A DNA stretch of 64,000 nucleotides from Strigamia acuminata. Lineage: Eukaryota > Arthropoda > Chilopoda > Geophilomorpha > Linotaeniidae. Position numbers and translations under genes: made by a program. The stretch lies in assembly GCA_949358305.1 (NCBI GenBank), contig OX442314.1:57111369-57175368 (forward strand). Direction: 5' to 3'. The notes below the pieces were generated by a model. The model ran no database searches. It was not told the origin of the DNA and saw only the letters and a program-made list of their open reading frames with translations. Of this stretch, positions 32,104 through 42,238 are shown piece after piece. Every line of letters begins with the position of its first letter. Positions within the stretch are counted from its first letter, which is position 1.

Positions 32104-32601
32104 GAACGGATTTCCTCTTCAAAAAGATTGGAGGAACCTGTAGCGCCAGATATGACCCAACCAAATATCGTGGTAATGACTTGAAATGAGTCGCGTAGCC
32201 GCTTCCTGCCATTTATGAAAACCTTCCACCAAATGGGTAATTTAAGTACATGTAGAAATGTCCACGAGACGTTTTCGGTTTGGTCTTTTCAATGCACTAA
32301 TCAAAACACTTTTACACTTATTTTGCATGTAAATATTAATCAATAAACGATACACTTTTCAAACTAAACAATACAAAACATGCAGGTTTTTACAATATTG
32401 ACCAAGCATTAAATAACTTGGGACAAATAGCTTGCCTTGCTTGATCTGTTGGTGTTTCTGTAGGCAATGCCATCTGTATTGGAAACAGTGCCTGGTACAT
32501 CAGAGTAGCAAATGCCATGATTACTCTGCTTGGGGACCACACTTTCTAATCCGCCCTCAATAAAATGATGCCATTTTTTAGTTCCGTGTGGTTATGGTTA
32601 A

Positions 32602-33200
32602 CCCTCAGATGGGCAACCCTATACCTATTTGGGTGCAACACTCTTCTTGAATAGGAAAACTTTTTTTTGGTTTAATATAATTTTCTGAAAATTTATGACT
32701 TTGTTCACACAACAATAAGGTTTGTCTAAAAAAAAATTTTGGAGTGTTCTGTACGTTATTTAATTATTTATTCACCTTTAAAAATTCTGCCCCTTAGAAA
32801 TCCTAGCTTAAATTTAAGTTGGCTTCTCCCAATCAAATAAAAGCGCTTCTGCTTAGTGCTTTCCATTTTTACCAGTAGACACTGTATGGCGCTAGTAGTC
32901 CAACACAAGTGATTACGCGTTTCGATTACGTTTCCATTTCGTTCCAATTTCGTTCCAATTCCGTTTCAATTCCGTTCCAAATTCGTTCTCACTACTATGT
33001 ATATAAACAGAACAAAACAATTGATATTTTTAAACAAACCGAAGCATGGGGAGACCAAAAACAGTAGCGCCAAGTGCGACAATTTTTCGCACTACACTAA
33101 AGCGCTTCAGCTACGGGCCTTTTTTATTTAATTATTTTGCACCCAAATAGGTACACTGTGGGCACCAAAGCGTAGTTTTTGGAGATTGACCATCTGAGGG
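32602..33200. mobile_element. piggyBac-type MITE
   Basis: Ends CCCTCAGATGG and CCATCTGAGGG are flanked by TTAA on both sides (32598-32601 and 33201-33204), the piggyBac signature. A second inverted pair, CCTATTTGGGTGCA at about 32622 and TGCACCCAAATAGG at about 33138, lies further in. The 599-bp body contains tandem TTCCAATTCCG-type 11-bp units (about 32930-32990) and no ORF of note. The piggyBac transposase relic at 2230-3215 is not obviously its source. Confidence 0.9.
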
Positions 33201-33204
33201 TTAA

Positions 33205-33604
33205 ATGAGTCTTTACTTTAGTGAATGCTGGATCCGTTCTTTAGCTTTCTTTATTCTATCTAATAAAATTCTGCATTTTTGCACAAACTAACCACTGAAA
33301 TGATCCCAGAATATTTGAAGATGGGGAGGCGAGGAGCTGAAAATATGTGACACGCAACCCTTATTGTCGCGCCCATCGTGCTATTGGGGCAGCGTGTAGG
33401 TGTAGGGGTAGGCTTCTATTCTCCCCGAAAACCAGGCTCTTTTATGAACTTAGCAATTGGTTCTGCATTGAACTATCAAATATAATCATTCTGATTCTTT
33501 TATTCTCCTCTTTTTATTGGAACTGGATTAAGGTTTGATTTTAGTTCTAATATAGGCTTGTGCTAGAATTTAATTTCTTTTTATCGTCCTACTCTGCAGA
33601 TCGT
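33205..33604. other. No gene recognised
   Basis: Short AT-rich spacer between the piggyBac MITE and the duplicated segment. No coding sequence or RNA gene seen. Confidence 0.5.
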
Positions 33605-34332
33605 ATAGGTGTAGGTGCTATGCAGCAAAGCAAACGCGGGTCCACGTTATTATTTGTCAATGATAAATTCATTAATTTATTAATTCATTAAATTCATTAC
33701 GAATTTTTTAAAATTCTTACATAATCTTCACAGAATTTGTCTGGAAACAACACACAGACATTTCCAGAGATTTTCTCTGGAAATAACCAATTTTATTTTC
33801 ATTTCATGTATTTACTCTTTGATTTTGCCAAATAGTTTGTTTACTATTGCGTAGTTTTCTGGGTTGCCAATTTGCTTTTACGTCAGGTTTTCTAAAGACC
33901 GAGTTTATCTGACATGAGCGAAACGAAAAGGTGATTCGTGTGTGCTCCCGATTAAACCCTAGACGATCAGGACTTAGATCTTAGACAAGAATATTTATTG
34001 CAAATTGTGAGTTCATTTTATTTCTAAGAATTTAATTTTTGCACATCATATATTATCTGTCGAAAAGCTTAAATCCAAAAGATTTGTCGGTTTGCATCGG
34101 GATTGTTTCTATATTCAGAAACTCGTGTTTTCCGAAATGTGAACCCCGTATACACATTGATCACAATGGAGGCACGGCGCGGAGGAACGTGAGTTTTCGT
34201 CGCTTTCTCGAACGGTTATTTCATTAATTTGTATCGTTTTTATTCAATTACAGTGCGAGTATTTTTATTACCGATGCTTTTCTGATTTAAATCTGTCTGA
34301 CCATTTTCGTATTTAAAGAATTTTGAAGTACA
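33605..34332 (+). repeat. Duplicated segment with mini-exon, copy 2
   Basis: Near-identical to 11545-12281, with the same ATG (34166), GTGAGT donor (34189) and TTACAG acceptor (to 34253) and only a GTG/CTG change in the last codons. The similarity ends at GAATTTTGAAGTACAA in both copies. Confidence 0.7.
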
Positions 34333-34433
34333 AAACTTCAACATTTACCTACCGGTCGTTTCCTTTTATTGTTTTTTTAAAAAAATGGGTCCAACATTGA
34401 TTTAAATTTGATTTACTCGTTTTCTACTTTAGC

Positions 34434-34771
34434 GTCGTCAATTGGGTATTCATTCAAATTTATTTAATTTCAGGCTTTTTACATTGGTCGGTGCACAATC
34501 AAGGAGTTGTGTGGACACAATGTTGATGTTAGTTTGTTCAATTTGCCAGGCCGTTGCCGCCGCCATTGTCGTCGAGGATGATGTTCTTTCCGTCAGTTGG
34601 CACGCGTTCATCTAAGCCTTCGTTTTCTGGTTTATCGTCGTCATGGGTATTTATTCAAATTTATTTAATTTCAAGCTTTTTGCATTGGTAGGTGTTGAAT
34701 CAAGAAGTTGTACAGACACAATTTTATTATTTTCCTTGTTCAATTTTCCATGCCGTTGCTGCTGCCATTGT
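34434..34771. repeat. Tandem duplication, period about 203 bp
   Basis: 34434-34570 and 34637-34771 share ATTCAAATTTATTTAATTTCA, a CATTGGT.GGTG block, GTTCAATTT.CCA..CCGTTGC and the CCGCCATTGT end. The second copy is somewhat diverged. Non-coding. Confidence 0.75.
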
Positions 34772-34849
34772 GTCATTTCTAGTCAGTCGCTTGGGCGTAA
34801 TTTGATAATTTGATTCGTTTCATTGAAGTTATTTTGTTTCGTGAATTGG

Positions 34850-35065
34850 GGGCAGCAAATCCAACTCTCTACCTCCTCGTGGTTGCCCCTGGGCCACTGG
34901 TCAGTTATTCCAGTGGTGCTAAATGAGAGCTCTGGTCTAGTGTTTTGAATTTGAATTTTATTCTTTGGTATTGTTAGCCTGCATTCTAGTTTATGGATGT
35001 AGCGTTTACCAAATCCATGATATTGCTCTTATAAGACTGTATTCCATTCTATGAATGCAGCATGA
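34850..35065. repeat. Dispersed repeat, copy 2 (see 1737-1965)
   Basis: Contains CCAACTCTCTACCTCC, CCCCTGG, GAGAGCTCTGGTC and two ATGAATG-type units in the same order as copy 1. Confidence 0.6.
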
Positions 35066-35207
35066 AGCAATTTTAACGTGGTGTCCTTGTCTAAACACTT
35101 AGCATTTAATTAATTAAACATCAATTAATTAAGTTGCGGTGAAAGATTGAACGTTTTTTACATTTTTATCCATTCATTTTTCTTTTCTCACCAACAGGCG
35201 AAAAATA

Positions 35208-35687
35208 TTAGATATGTGTATATTTAAATATTCGCATTCGGACTATCTCGTTTTCAACTGTATTTGGTCTTGTTTTGCGATTCAGCTGTTTCACGCCTTT
35301 ATGCATTTTGTTGTTGTTGTTGAATCTTGTAGGTTTCACTATCGCTCTTCTGAGTGGGGTGTCCACAATACTGCCCTGGTTACTTGATTGATTCTTTTTG
35401 GCAGGTAATGCAAACGCCAGTTTAATTTCCTCTTCTCTTGGGGAATTGAATAACTGTCGTCCACCTTGGCTTGTTGTTAGAAGTATTTGAGTTAACATTT
35501 CTTTGTTTTGGTCTACTTCAGCCTTAATGAGGGCAACATTCGCCTTCACCACAATCGTCATATTGTAGTCGAGTGTGGTGAAAATTCCTTGGCCTTGACA
35601 TTTTTTTGATTTTGCCTCAACTAGGCCTGGCCAATTTTCTTTATTGAGGTATCTCTTCATTTTTTCGATGGCTGATGATTCGCTCAT
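35208..35687 (-). CDS. Unknown 159-residue ORF
   Basis: MSESSAIEKMKRYLNKENWP... then VALIKAEVDQNKEMLTQIL and EEEIKLAFALPAKK. The mix of a helical segment followed by an E..L..LP.K pattern weakly recalls DUF4806-type domains found in transposon-associated proteins; this is only a suggestion. The C-terminal third is basic and Asn-rich. It could be the last exon of a larger gene. Confidence 0.35.
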   Translation of the reverse strand: MSESSAIEKMKRYLNKENWPGLVEAKSKKCQGQGIFTTLDYNMTIVVKANVALIKAEVDQNKEMLTQILLTTSQGGRQLFNSPREEEIKLAFALPAKKNQSSNQGSIVDTPLRRAIVKPTRFNNNNKMHKGVKQLNRKTRPNTVENEIVRMRIFKYTHI

Positions 35688-35929
35688 TTTATTGCTGTAA
35701 AAAACAAAGTTTGGAACAAAGTTCGGAACAAACTAATGGGACTTCAGTGTCACCATCAATCTCTATTTTCTAACACTATCACTATCGCGATGTTTTCTTC
35801 ATCTTCACGATCACCATCCGTCGGTGGCATTACTTCTGTGGATTCCATGGATGGGTGAGGTGTGTCAAAGCTAACGTGATTAAAACAATTGCATATCGTT
35901 GAAGATGTTACATTGTCCCAAGCTTCATT

Positions 35930-36085
35930 TGTCCAATTTATGGCATCTAAAGTGGGGATTTAAAAATACATTTATTAACTCATACCAGGGAAAAACCATT
36001 CAAGTGTCATTTGTGGTCTTATTCCTGTATTACAAGTGGGCAACTAAAAAGTCATATTGCAACTAACACGGGCGATGATGCTAAC
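35930..36085 (+). pseudogene. C2H2 zinc-finger fragment
   Basis: SGDLKIHLLTHTREKPFKC and CITSGQLKSHIATNTG read in one plus-strand frame: one finger end, a TREKPF linker, and a second finger with the second Cys changed to Trp. It resembles 21430-21800. Confidence 0.55.
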
Positions 36086-36119
36086 GACGTCCCGGCTCCT
36101 AATTAGTATTGGGTTTATT

Positions 36120-36372
36120 TCTTGTTATTCTTCTTGTTGCGTACTACTTTTACATGCTGCACAATTCCATTTGACCTTGGGAACTCTCTTAACATGTTCA
36201 CATTTTCTATGAAACCATTCAACTTTACATGAGCTGTTATCACAGCCAATCAATATAGATACCACCCATGTCTTTCTGGCAAGTACACCACAATTTGTCA
36301 CCAACCCCGCACTGCTGATGAAGTATTTGCCAGTACTGATGGTGAATTATCAATTAATGTGGATTGGGTATC
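36120..36372 (-). pseudogene. PHD-finger fragment, copy 1
   Basis: Near-identical to 38789-39060. The minus strand holds LWCTCQKD in one frame and LIGCDNSSCKVEWFHKKC in another, together the Cys4-His-Cys3 pattern of a PHD finger broken by one frameshift. Here the following PKCKW is changed (PKVKW). Confidence 0.55.
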
Positions 36373-36374
36373 AG

Positions 36375-37027
36375 TCAATTTGGCCCAATCGCCGCCATGT
36401 CGAAATCAAATTTGTCGTCAGTTGACCTGGTGGGTGACGAAGGGAAACATACGATTTCAGGTGGTAACTCGGGCGCTACAGTCTCCTCAAGGCCGGCGAG
36501 CATGAGTGCGTGACTTGCAATTAGAGCGTGGCCATCCACACTCACATCAAGATGGGAAAACACGGCATTTTCTTCATTCATTTTGCTCTTACCTCCCCCT
36601 GCTAGGCCGGTCCACATTTTCAGAAACAAAATTATTTGCTGCAACAAACTTTTTATCAACTTCTTCTGTTGCAATGTTTAGATTTTTTACTTTTTAAGTA
36701 ATCCACAAAACCAATAGGTGTAATGTTCACTCCCAGCTTTAACAAATTCAAAAAATGTCCACAATTGGGGTTTGTATCCCATCGAGCCATCATATTGTTC
36801 TGATATTTCAATGTGCATGGTCGACTGTGTGCTAACGCCATTCTCTTACAAACTTCTGCCTTTTGTTTGGGTCCTAATTTCCGTAACTGTTGAACGCGGT
36901 GTGTGGAGTGACGTAAGCCACTAGCAAAACTAATGTTTAATAAATGGAAAATACACTTACATGCCATGGGAAAGGTAACATGGCTTATCCACACAGTATG
37001 CCGCCATTTTGGGCGAGTGTGAAGCAC
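36375..37027 (-). other. Overlapping unrecognised ORFs
   Basis: Two minus-strand ORFs (36674-36375 and 37027-36656) contain protein-like but unassignable text (for example TLKYQNNMMARWDTNPNCG). Their position next to the P-element and PHD fragments suggests transposon debris. Confidence 0.25.
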
Positions 37028-37057
37028 TCTGGTGGCATATTAAAGAAATACAATACA

Positions 37058-37147
37058 ATTTGCAGTAGACACTGCAAGATACTCAATGCTTTACACATGG
37101 AAACTAAAGCAAACAATCTGCAGTGTCTACTGCAAATAGTATGGTCA
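37058..37147. other. 19-bp perfect hairpin with 52-nt loop
   Basis: ATTTGCAGTAGACACTGCA at 37058-37076 and its exact complement at 37129-37147. Size and arm length fall near those of a microRNA precursor, but could equally be the ends of a tiny inverted-repeat element. It is followed at once by a GGTCACATCTCCCCC block like the inner edge of the family-2 LTRs. Confidence 0.45.
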
Positions 37148-37330
37148 CATCTCCCCCCCCCCCCCCTCCCCGATGAAGTTGGGAACACGGAGCCACACAC
37201 TAGACCCAACGGCGCAACACAGATTGCAAGCCAGCACAGCAGGAATGCCGGTCATCAAAAAATCAAAAAATTAAGTTAATGTTATTGTAAAATAAAAAAG
37301 AGGTCAAACAAATAAATTTAATAGGGGGCG
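37148..37330 (-). repeat. Family-2 retroelement internal end with long C run
   Basis: GGTCACATCTC, a run of about 14 C, a GGGAACACGGAGCCACACAC-like block and CCAACGG match 59576-59640 in order, so this is the polypurine tract and adjoining internal sequence of a family-2 element whose LTR is missing. Confidence 0.55.
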
Positions 37331-37345
37331 CTACGAGCGAGCAAG

Positions 37346-37711
37346 TCATGAAATGTCAACAATTAAAGATGGAGTTAAAACACTCCACAATGTATTCATA
37401 ATTTCAATGAATTTAATTCTTTCACTGGCTTTTTCACCAACTAAGAGCTTCATGGCTTCAGCTGTCGTGGCACTTAATACTTGCGCAGCATATTTCACCT
37501 TCATTGGTGAGAAACAGTTTAAGTCTGTATGATGAACAGTTATTTTGGGCACCAAACGAAGTTCTGAAGTTGTATCTTTGTCGTACAATTCGAGCATGTG
37601 TGGCCAGATGATTTCCTTCCCATTTTTCCACAAGATCCTTGACTTTGCATTATATCTGTTGTTTGACCAGCAATTCCTAATCCTTTTTAGAAGATGGGGT
37701 ATTTGCTGCAT
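37346..37711 (-). pseudogene. P-element (THAP9-like) transposase fragment
   Basis: 121 open codons: IPHLLKRIRNCW, ILWKNGKEIIWPHMLELYDKD, LRLVPKITVHHTDLNCFSPMKVKYAAQVLSATTAEAM. PHLLK-RN, the spacing to LYxxD, and PK.T..H....F..MKVKxAxQVxSxTVAxxM are hallmarks of P-element/THAP9 transposase central domains. The N-terminal THAP finger and the rest of the catalytic domain are absent. Confidence 0.7.
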
Positions 37712-38020
37712 ATGACAGGATCATTTCCATAAGGATAACTGACACATCCCTCACTTCCACTACATCTTCACGTAGCAGGCGGATATAGCTATTCAAATTT
37801 CCTATAAGAAAACGATAAATAAATTTGATATACCGGTAGCATTCGAAATAGTTGAGTGTTTACCACTTGAAAGCTCAGCAGCGAAAATAATTTTCCCATT
37901 TGAAATAATTACAGGTACTTCTGGCACGGAGCCATAAGATCCGATACGAATGCAAGATCTTATAAGAATGCTACTGCATTGTAAACTCACTTCTAAACCT
38001 TGAATACTGCTGGAAGTTCT
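37701..38020 (-). repeat. Duplicated exon-containing segment, copy 1 (see 44150-44485)
   Basis: The minus strand contains an exon (EVSLQCSSI...GSYGSVPEVPVIISNGKIIFAAELSS), a GT..AG intron of about 62 bp and a continuation GNLNSYIRLL...SVILMEMILSYAAN in matching phase. The same arrangement is present at 44150-44485 with scattered substitutions. The protein is not recognised. Confidence 0.65.
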
Positions 38021-38562
38021 GATTCGGATATAGAAGATCAGTGAGAATGATTCCGCAACCTATTGCTGTATTTATTCAGATTTTTTTGTCAAAACGATTA
38101 AATTTTGACCGATCATAATTTTTTTTTATTTTCAGTTAGAAGAAAAAGAGTGCGAATTTATCAATTCAGTTGAATCGGACATAGCTGGAGTAAAAATCAT
38201 TCAAAGTGAATTGTTTTTCTGTTCATGACGAGCTGTCACACATTTGTCAGTTTGGACTAGGGCCTGGTCGAAAAGGGTTTTCAGTGTTTTGTCAGTGGTT
38301 ATGTCTACTCAGCTATGATGAATACAAGGATGACGTTGACCCATTGGAACAAACCAAATACATTAAAAAATTAAACGAATTGTCAGGAAAAATAATGCCA
38401 ATTGGTCGATCTGGGTATAGAGGGACTAGTTGCCCAAAGATAAAATAATTTGAATCATACAAGCATGTTTTAAATTTGTGGGATCAGTAATGGCCATCCA
38501 TATTACGTTGAGTGGTTAACTCACAGATAGACACATTTGTTTAATTCTTTTTTATTCTGTGG
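38021..38562. other. No gene recognised
   Basis: Contains an 80-codon plus-strand ORF (38206-38448) and an upstream stretch LEEKECEFINSVESD near 38140 that read like protein but match nothing I know. Confidence 0.3.
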
Positions 38563-39060
38563 TTACCTAACCCGTTGATGAGGGAATGAGAGTGCAAACT
38601 GCACATTTGTTTTGTTTTTTTTTGCTTTCTTTTTATATAGAGTTGTGGGGGGGGAGGTGGAGGTGGCGACGGAGGCAAAGGGATCTCCAGAAGCGGGGTG
38701 ATTGGTTCCATTGGGGGAACAACCAAACTCGTCGAGGGAGGTGACAGGGTCGGTAGAGTCCGAGGTCCCCTGAAGGAACGCTTCGGGTTTATTTCTTGTT
38801 ATTCTTCTTGGTTGCATACTACTTTTACATGCTGCACAATTCCATTTGCACTTGGGAACTCTCTTAACATGTTCACATTTTTTATGAAACCATTCAACTT
38901 TACATGAGCTGTTATCACAGCCAATCAATATAGATACCACCCATGTCTTTCTGGCAAGTACACCACAATTTGTCACCAACCCCGCACTGCTGATGAAGGA
39001 TTTGCCAGTACTGATGGTGAATTATCAATTAATGTGGATTGGGTATCAGTCAATTTGGGC
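38563..39060 (-). pseudogene. PHD-finger ORF, copy 2
   Basis: 138-codon ORF with GCDNSSCKVEWFHKKC and PKCKWNCAAC, i.e. the second half of a PHD finger, then a basic, Pro/Ser-rich tail (SPPTTLYKKKAKKNKT). The first Cys pair (LWCTC) is present upstream in another frame, as in copy 1, so the frameshift predates the duplication or both copies share a real splice site there. PHD fingers read histone H3 tails in host proteins and also occur in some transposon proteins. Confidence 0.55.
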
Positions 39061-39256
39061 TGTGGGGAACCAGTCAAAACAGGCAGTGTTTTTGGTGGAT
39101 TTGTGTACTAATGGCCCAGAAGTTCAGTCAGAATTGCCATTCAGTTTTTGAAAGTAATCGGAATAATTGTTAGCCATTAGAAAGTTTAAAAAAGGTACGG
39201 AAAAAAACTACGGTGCAGCAGGTGTGTCCATAAGAGGCTTTGGTGCTGGATAAACT

Positions 39257-39745
39257 TCAAACGATTAAACGAACAAAATATTCTAAAAATTGAAGAACTA
39301 TGCCGTTGGCGCTGCGTTTGATAATGACCCACGATAGCGGGCCGAGGAACAGATAGCGGCCGACGAACTGGTGACAATCGCCGAACCCATAGCAAATTGT
39401 GCAAAAGCGATAGACGACGTCGTCTCGGATGGATTTTGGAATGTCCGACCACCTATGCGCCAGCGGTGTCGGGCGATTCCGAGCAGGGCCGTGCGTCGCG
39501 TTGAAATTCGTCGGTCCACATCGGTGGGTTACTTGGCGTGTAGCGTCTCGGCCCGAAGAATACGGAATTGCCAACTTCTCCCGGCCGCACACAGATGGTC
39601 TGCGGCGACCTCGTCGAGGGTGGTGATCGTGATGCGCCCCTCGTACCCGGCCGTCGAATTAATCTCGGCGTTGACGAGCGAGAACATGGCGACGAATCTG
39701 CTTGAGGTCCAGAACTCTTCTCACTCTCAAAGCTCTTTAGCTCAC
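39257..39745 (-). pseudogene. GC-rich foreign-looking ORF with one stop; possible viral remnant
   Basis: This stretch is clearly richer in G and C than its AT-rich surroundings. One minus-strand frame (from about 39745 to 39300) reads as a compact Ala/Arg/Ser-rich protein of about 140 residues with a single in-frame TAA near the middle and a normal stop at about 39298. It has no CCHC or enzymatic motif. Composition and sharp boundaries suggest an integrated foreign gene; a small capsid or nucleoprotein of an RNA virus is one possibility, but I cannot name a family. It is broken by a stop. Confidence 0.35.
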
Positions 39746-39984
39746 TAAGTAAACTCTGGGTCCACCCCCGCTCTGCTTGATTGAATAGCCCAGTTGCTCT
39801 GTGCATAATTAGCACAGCGACAACTGGTGAGCGAGTTTGGTTTCTCCAATGTTAACTGGTGAGAGCATTTGGAACTATTCTTGTAAACAGAGTGTTTAAG
39901 CCCGCTATCGTATAGCGAGGTCCGCACTCGTAACAATATGTATGACGAGGCTGGTCAAACATAACCATCCTGTCGTATCCTCCT

Positions 39985-40140
39985 GTATCGTCAATGCAAC
40001 CACTCATGGATGGGCTGAAGTGGATCCATCATCACACTAATGAGCTTCGCAGTGGTGAATGGGGAGGAGAGCAGAGTCAGTGCAGGGCACGACTGCCCTT
40101 GGTGGCGTCAGGACTTCACTTCCTTGACTTCTTTGACTGA
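39985..40140 (-). repeat. Family-2 LTR-like fragment
   Basis: CACTCATGGA, a CGCxGTGGTGAATGGG motif, GGAG..CAGAGTC and CACG.CT..CCC blocks occur in the same order as in the LTR at 59270-59380. Confidence 0.45.
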
Positions 40141-40412
40141 ATGAGTTAGACAGTTAGTGTAGTTTAAAGGGTACTTACCATTAAGTGAGCATTAAGTTCT
40201 TCTCTACACTGAAAACACCTGAACCAGCCTCAATTTACCTTTCTCTCCATACTGAGGATTTTCTGAAATGATTTTAACCATGCATTTAAAAATTTACTTA
40301 GATTTAACTAATCTTACTTTATCTGTGTTCTGATTGCAATAAAATTGCCATCCGGAACATTCTTGCCAGACAATTCCAATTGCTCGTTTTGTGCCAAATC
40401 CACTATACTCGA

Positions 40413-40498
40413 GTTGCACTTTCTTACTACCGGTAGTTTGGGTGCCCTGGTCCTGAACACTTGCAACTTTCTTACTACCGGTAGTTTGGGTGCCCTGC
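40413..40498. repeat. 48-bp tandem duplication
   Basis: CTTTCTTACTACCGGTAGTT followed by TGGGTGCCCTG occurs at 40419 and 40467. Non-coding. Confidence 0.8.
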
Positions 40499-40595
40499 TT
40501 TAGAATAGCAGTTGTAGAAGAAGAATCTTGAACAGAATTAAATTGTTAGTCAAATTCGTGCCAACAAAATGAAATACAGTAATTACTCTCTGCCT

Positions 40596-41266
40596 CTAAG
40601 ACAGATCCAAGAGACTAAAGCCTTTTTGTTTTTCATCTTTTTTCAAGCTTGCAGCGGATTTTGCTGCTGATGGTCCTTGGAGATCTGTAAAAATCCCGTT
40701 TTTATTTTCAATATTACTAATAAGCTTTAGGTAGGAAGATTTTTTTTTCATTAATCTCTTAATGTCTTCGTAGGGCAGGTCAGAACTAACACTTCTAAAG
40801 AGCCTCATTAAGGGCATACAGGGCGGATCATTCATCACAATTTTTCTTAGCACTTGATTAGTCATTTTGCAATAGTGCTTTGCTCTGCTCACCAACTGAT
40901 GACAAATGTCATTATTATTTTGTTTCTTCATTTCAAACACCTAATTTTAAAATTAATATATTATCAAATTAAATTCACTTTTATTTTTTTTCTTACTCTT
41001 TCAGTAAACGTTTTCGCTGAATGATCCATCGTCATCACGTCTATGCCGTAATTTTCATACATGCGCAGAACTTTAATTCCGTGTATAATATCGCGTCGCA
41101 CATCGCCTAAATGATCTACAGGCAAAAGCTTGAACAGATGGTATGCAGCCGCCAGCCGACCACCAATACTTAGGTTTGGCTTTAGTGATGTTAGGTCTGG
41201 CTTGTGTGATGTTAAGTCTGACTTGTGTGATGTTAAGTCTGATTCATGTGATGGTAAGTCTGGCAC
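40596..41266 (-). CDS. Two-exon gene of unknown function
   Basis: Exon 1 (41266-40997) ends TER at a GTAAGA donor. A 56-bp intron ends AAAATTAG, and exon 2 (40940-40596) continues in phase (VFEMKKQNNNDICHQ...) to a stop after SLLDLS, giving 204 residues from ATG 41266. The N-terminus is four 7-residue repeats (SDLTSHK type), then GGRLAAAYHLFKLLPVDHLG and YGIDVMTMDHSAKTFTER; exon 2 has a helical, basic segment (LMKKKSSYLKLISNIENKN). It is mostly alpha-helical by appearance and lacks a known domain. Flanking blocks at 40262-40350 and 41400-41570 recur together at 12485-12730, so the gene may travel in a mobile segment. The real start may lie upstream. Confidence 0.45.
41171..41262. repeat. 21-bp tandem repeat, four copies
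   Basis: GATGTTAAGTCTGACTTGTGT units at 41187, 41208, 41229 and 41250 encode the 7-residue repeat of the adjacent ORF. Confidence 0.85.
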
Positions 41267-41570
41267 CAGGGGGCGTCATTTTTCTTGCTCTGCGCAAGGT
41301 GACTTAACTTTTAGTAAAGGCCAGAAGAATGATGCAAAGTAAATAAATAATTCATAATAATAATAAGTAATTCTCGCCTCGTAGTGATAGAAACAAGTAA
41401 AAGTAATAATGTTTCCACTGGTGGTGTATTTTCAACTTTAGCCCTTTTTTTACACCTTTGACTTCTCGTTTCTGGTGCTTCTCTTTTCCACTTGCGATAT
41501 TAAATAATTTATTTTGTTCTGGAACTTAAAAAATACTAAACACCAGTCATACATTAATTTTACTTGGTTA

Positions 41571-42238
41571 AGTCCTGATTGCCCTCGCGTGGTGGGGGGT
41601 GTCACACTCTATTTCAAATACGGTTATTCTCATTTCGCAGGGTGTTATCGAGTCCATACCAATGCAACTTCATGGTCCAAAAATCCACAAAGCTTTATTT
41701 CTGCTGGCAAATCACAGGAAACTCAGAGTAGTACTAGACGTAATTTTTATTAAAGAAAAAGGAAACTTTTTATTAATTGTCTGTAACAGTTGAATATTAA
41801 GCTGACCATTTACTTTTTTAATTCCACTTGACTCATTCGTTGTAAAAAATAAACCATCATGATTCATTCAATTCTTTAACTAATGAAGCAAGGGAAATGT
41901 TGGTTCAAGGTTCACTTTTATAGTTTGGGATGACACCAACGATGATAATGTTTTCAAGTTTGTATCTTTCATTTCTTGGTAGATTTAAAATTGTTAAGTA
42001 AATCATCCCAATTGAGCAAGTTTCTCTTTCATATAGCTGAAACCAGTCAATATGAAATAGACACCATGTTGCCAACTGGTGTGAAATTGAATATCTTACC
42101 AAAGTTTATGAAAAAAAAACGATTCAAATTCAAAGGATGTTTTTATTAACACAAGGAAAATAGCTAATGTCCAATTCCATGTAGAAATCTCTGTAGCAAA
42201 TAAATAGATTTACAAAATATCTGTCAGTTGATGTTGAA
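41571..42238. other. No gene recognised
   Basis: AT-rich; contains an 80-codon plus ORF (41514-41753) with no domain. No terminal repeats seen. Confidence 0.4.
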
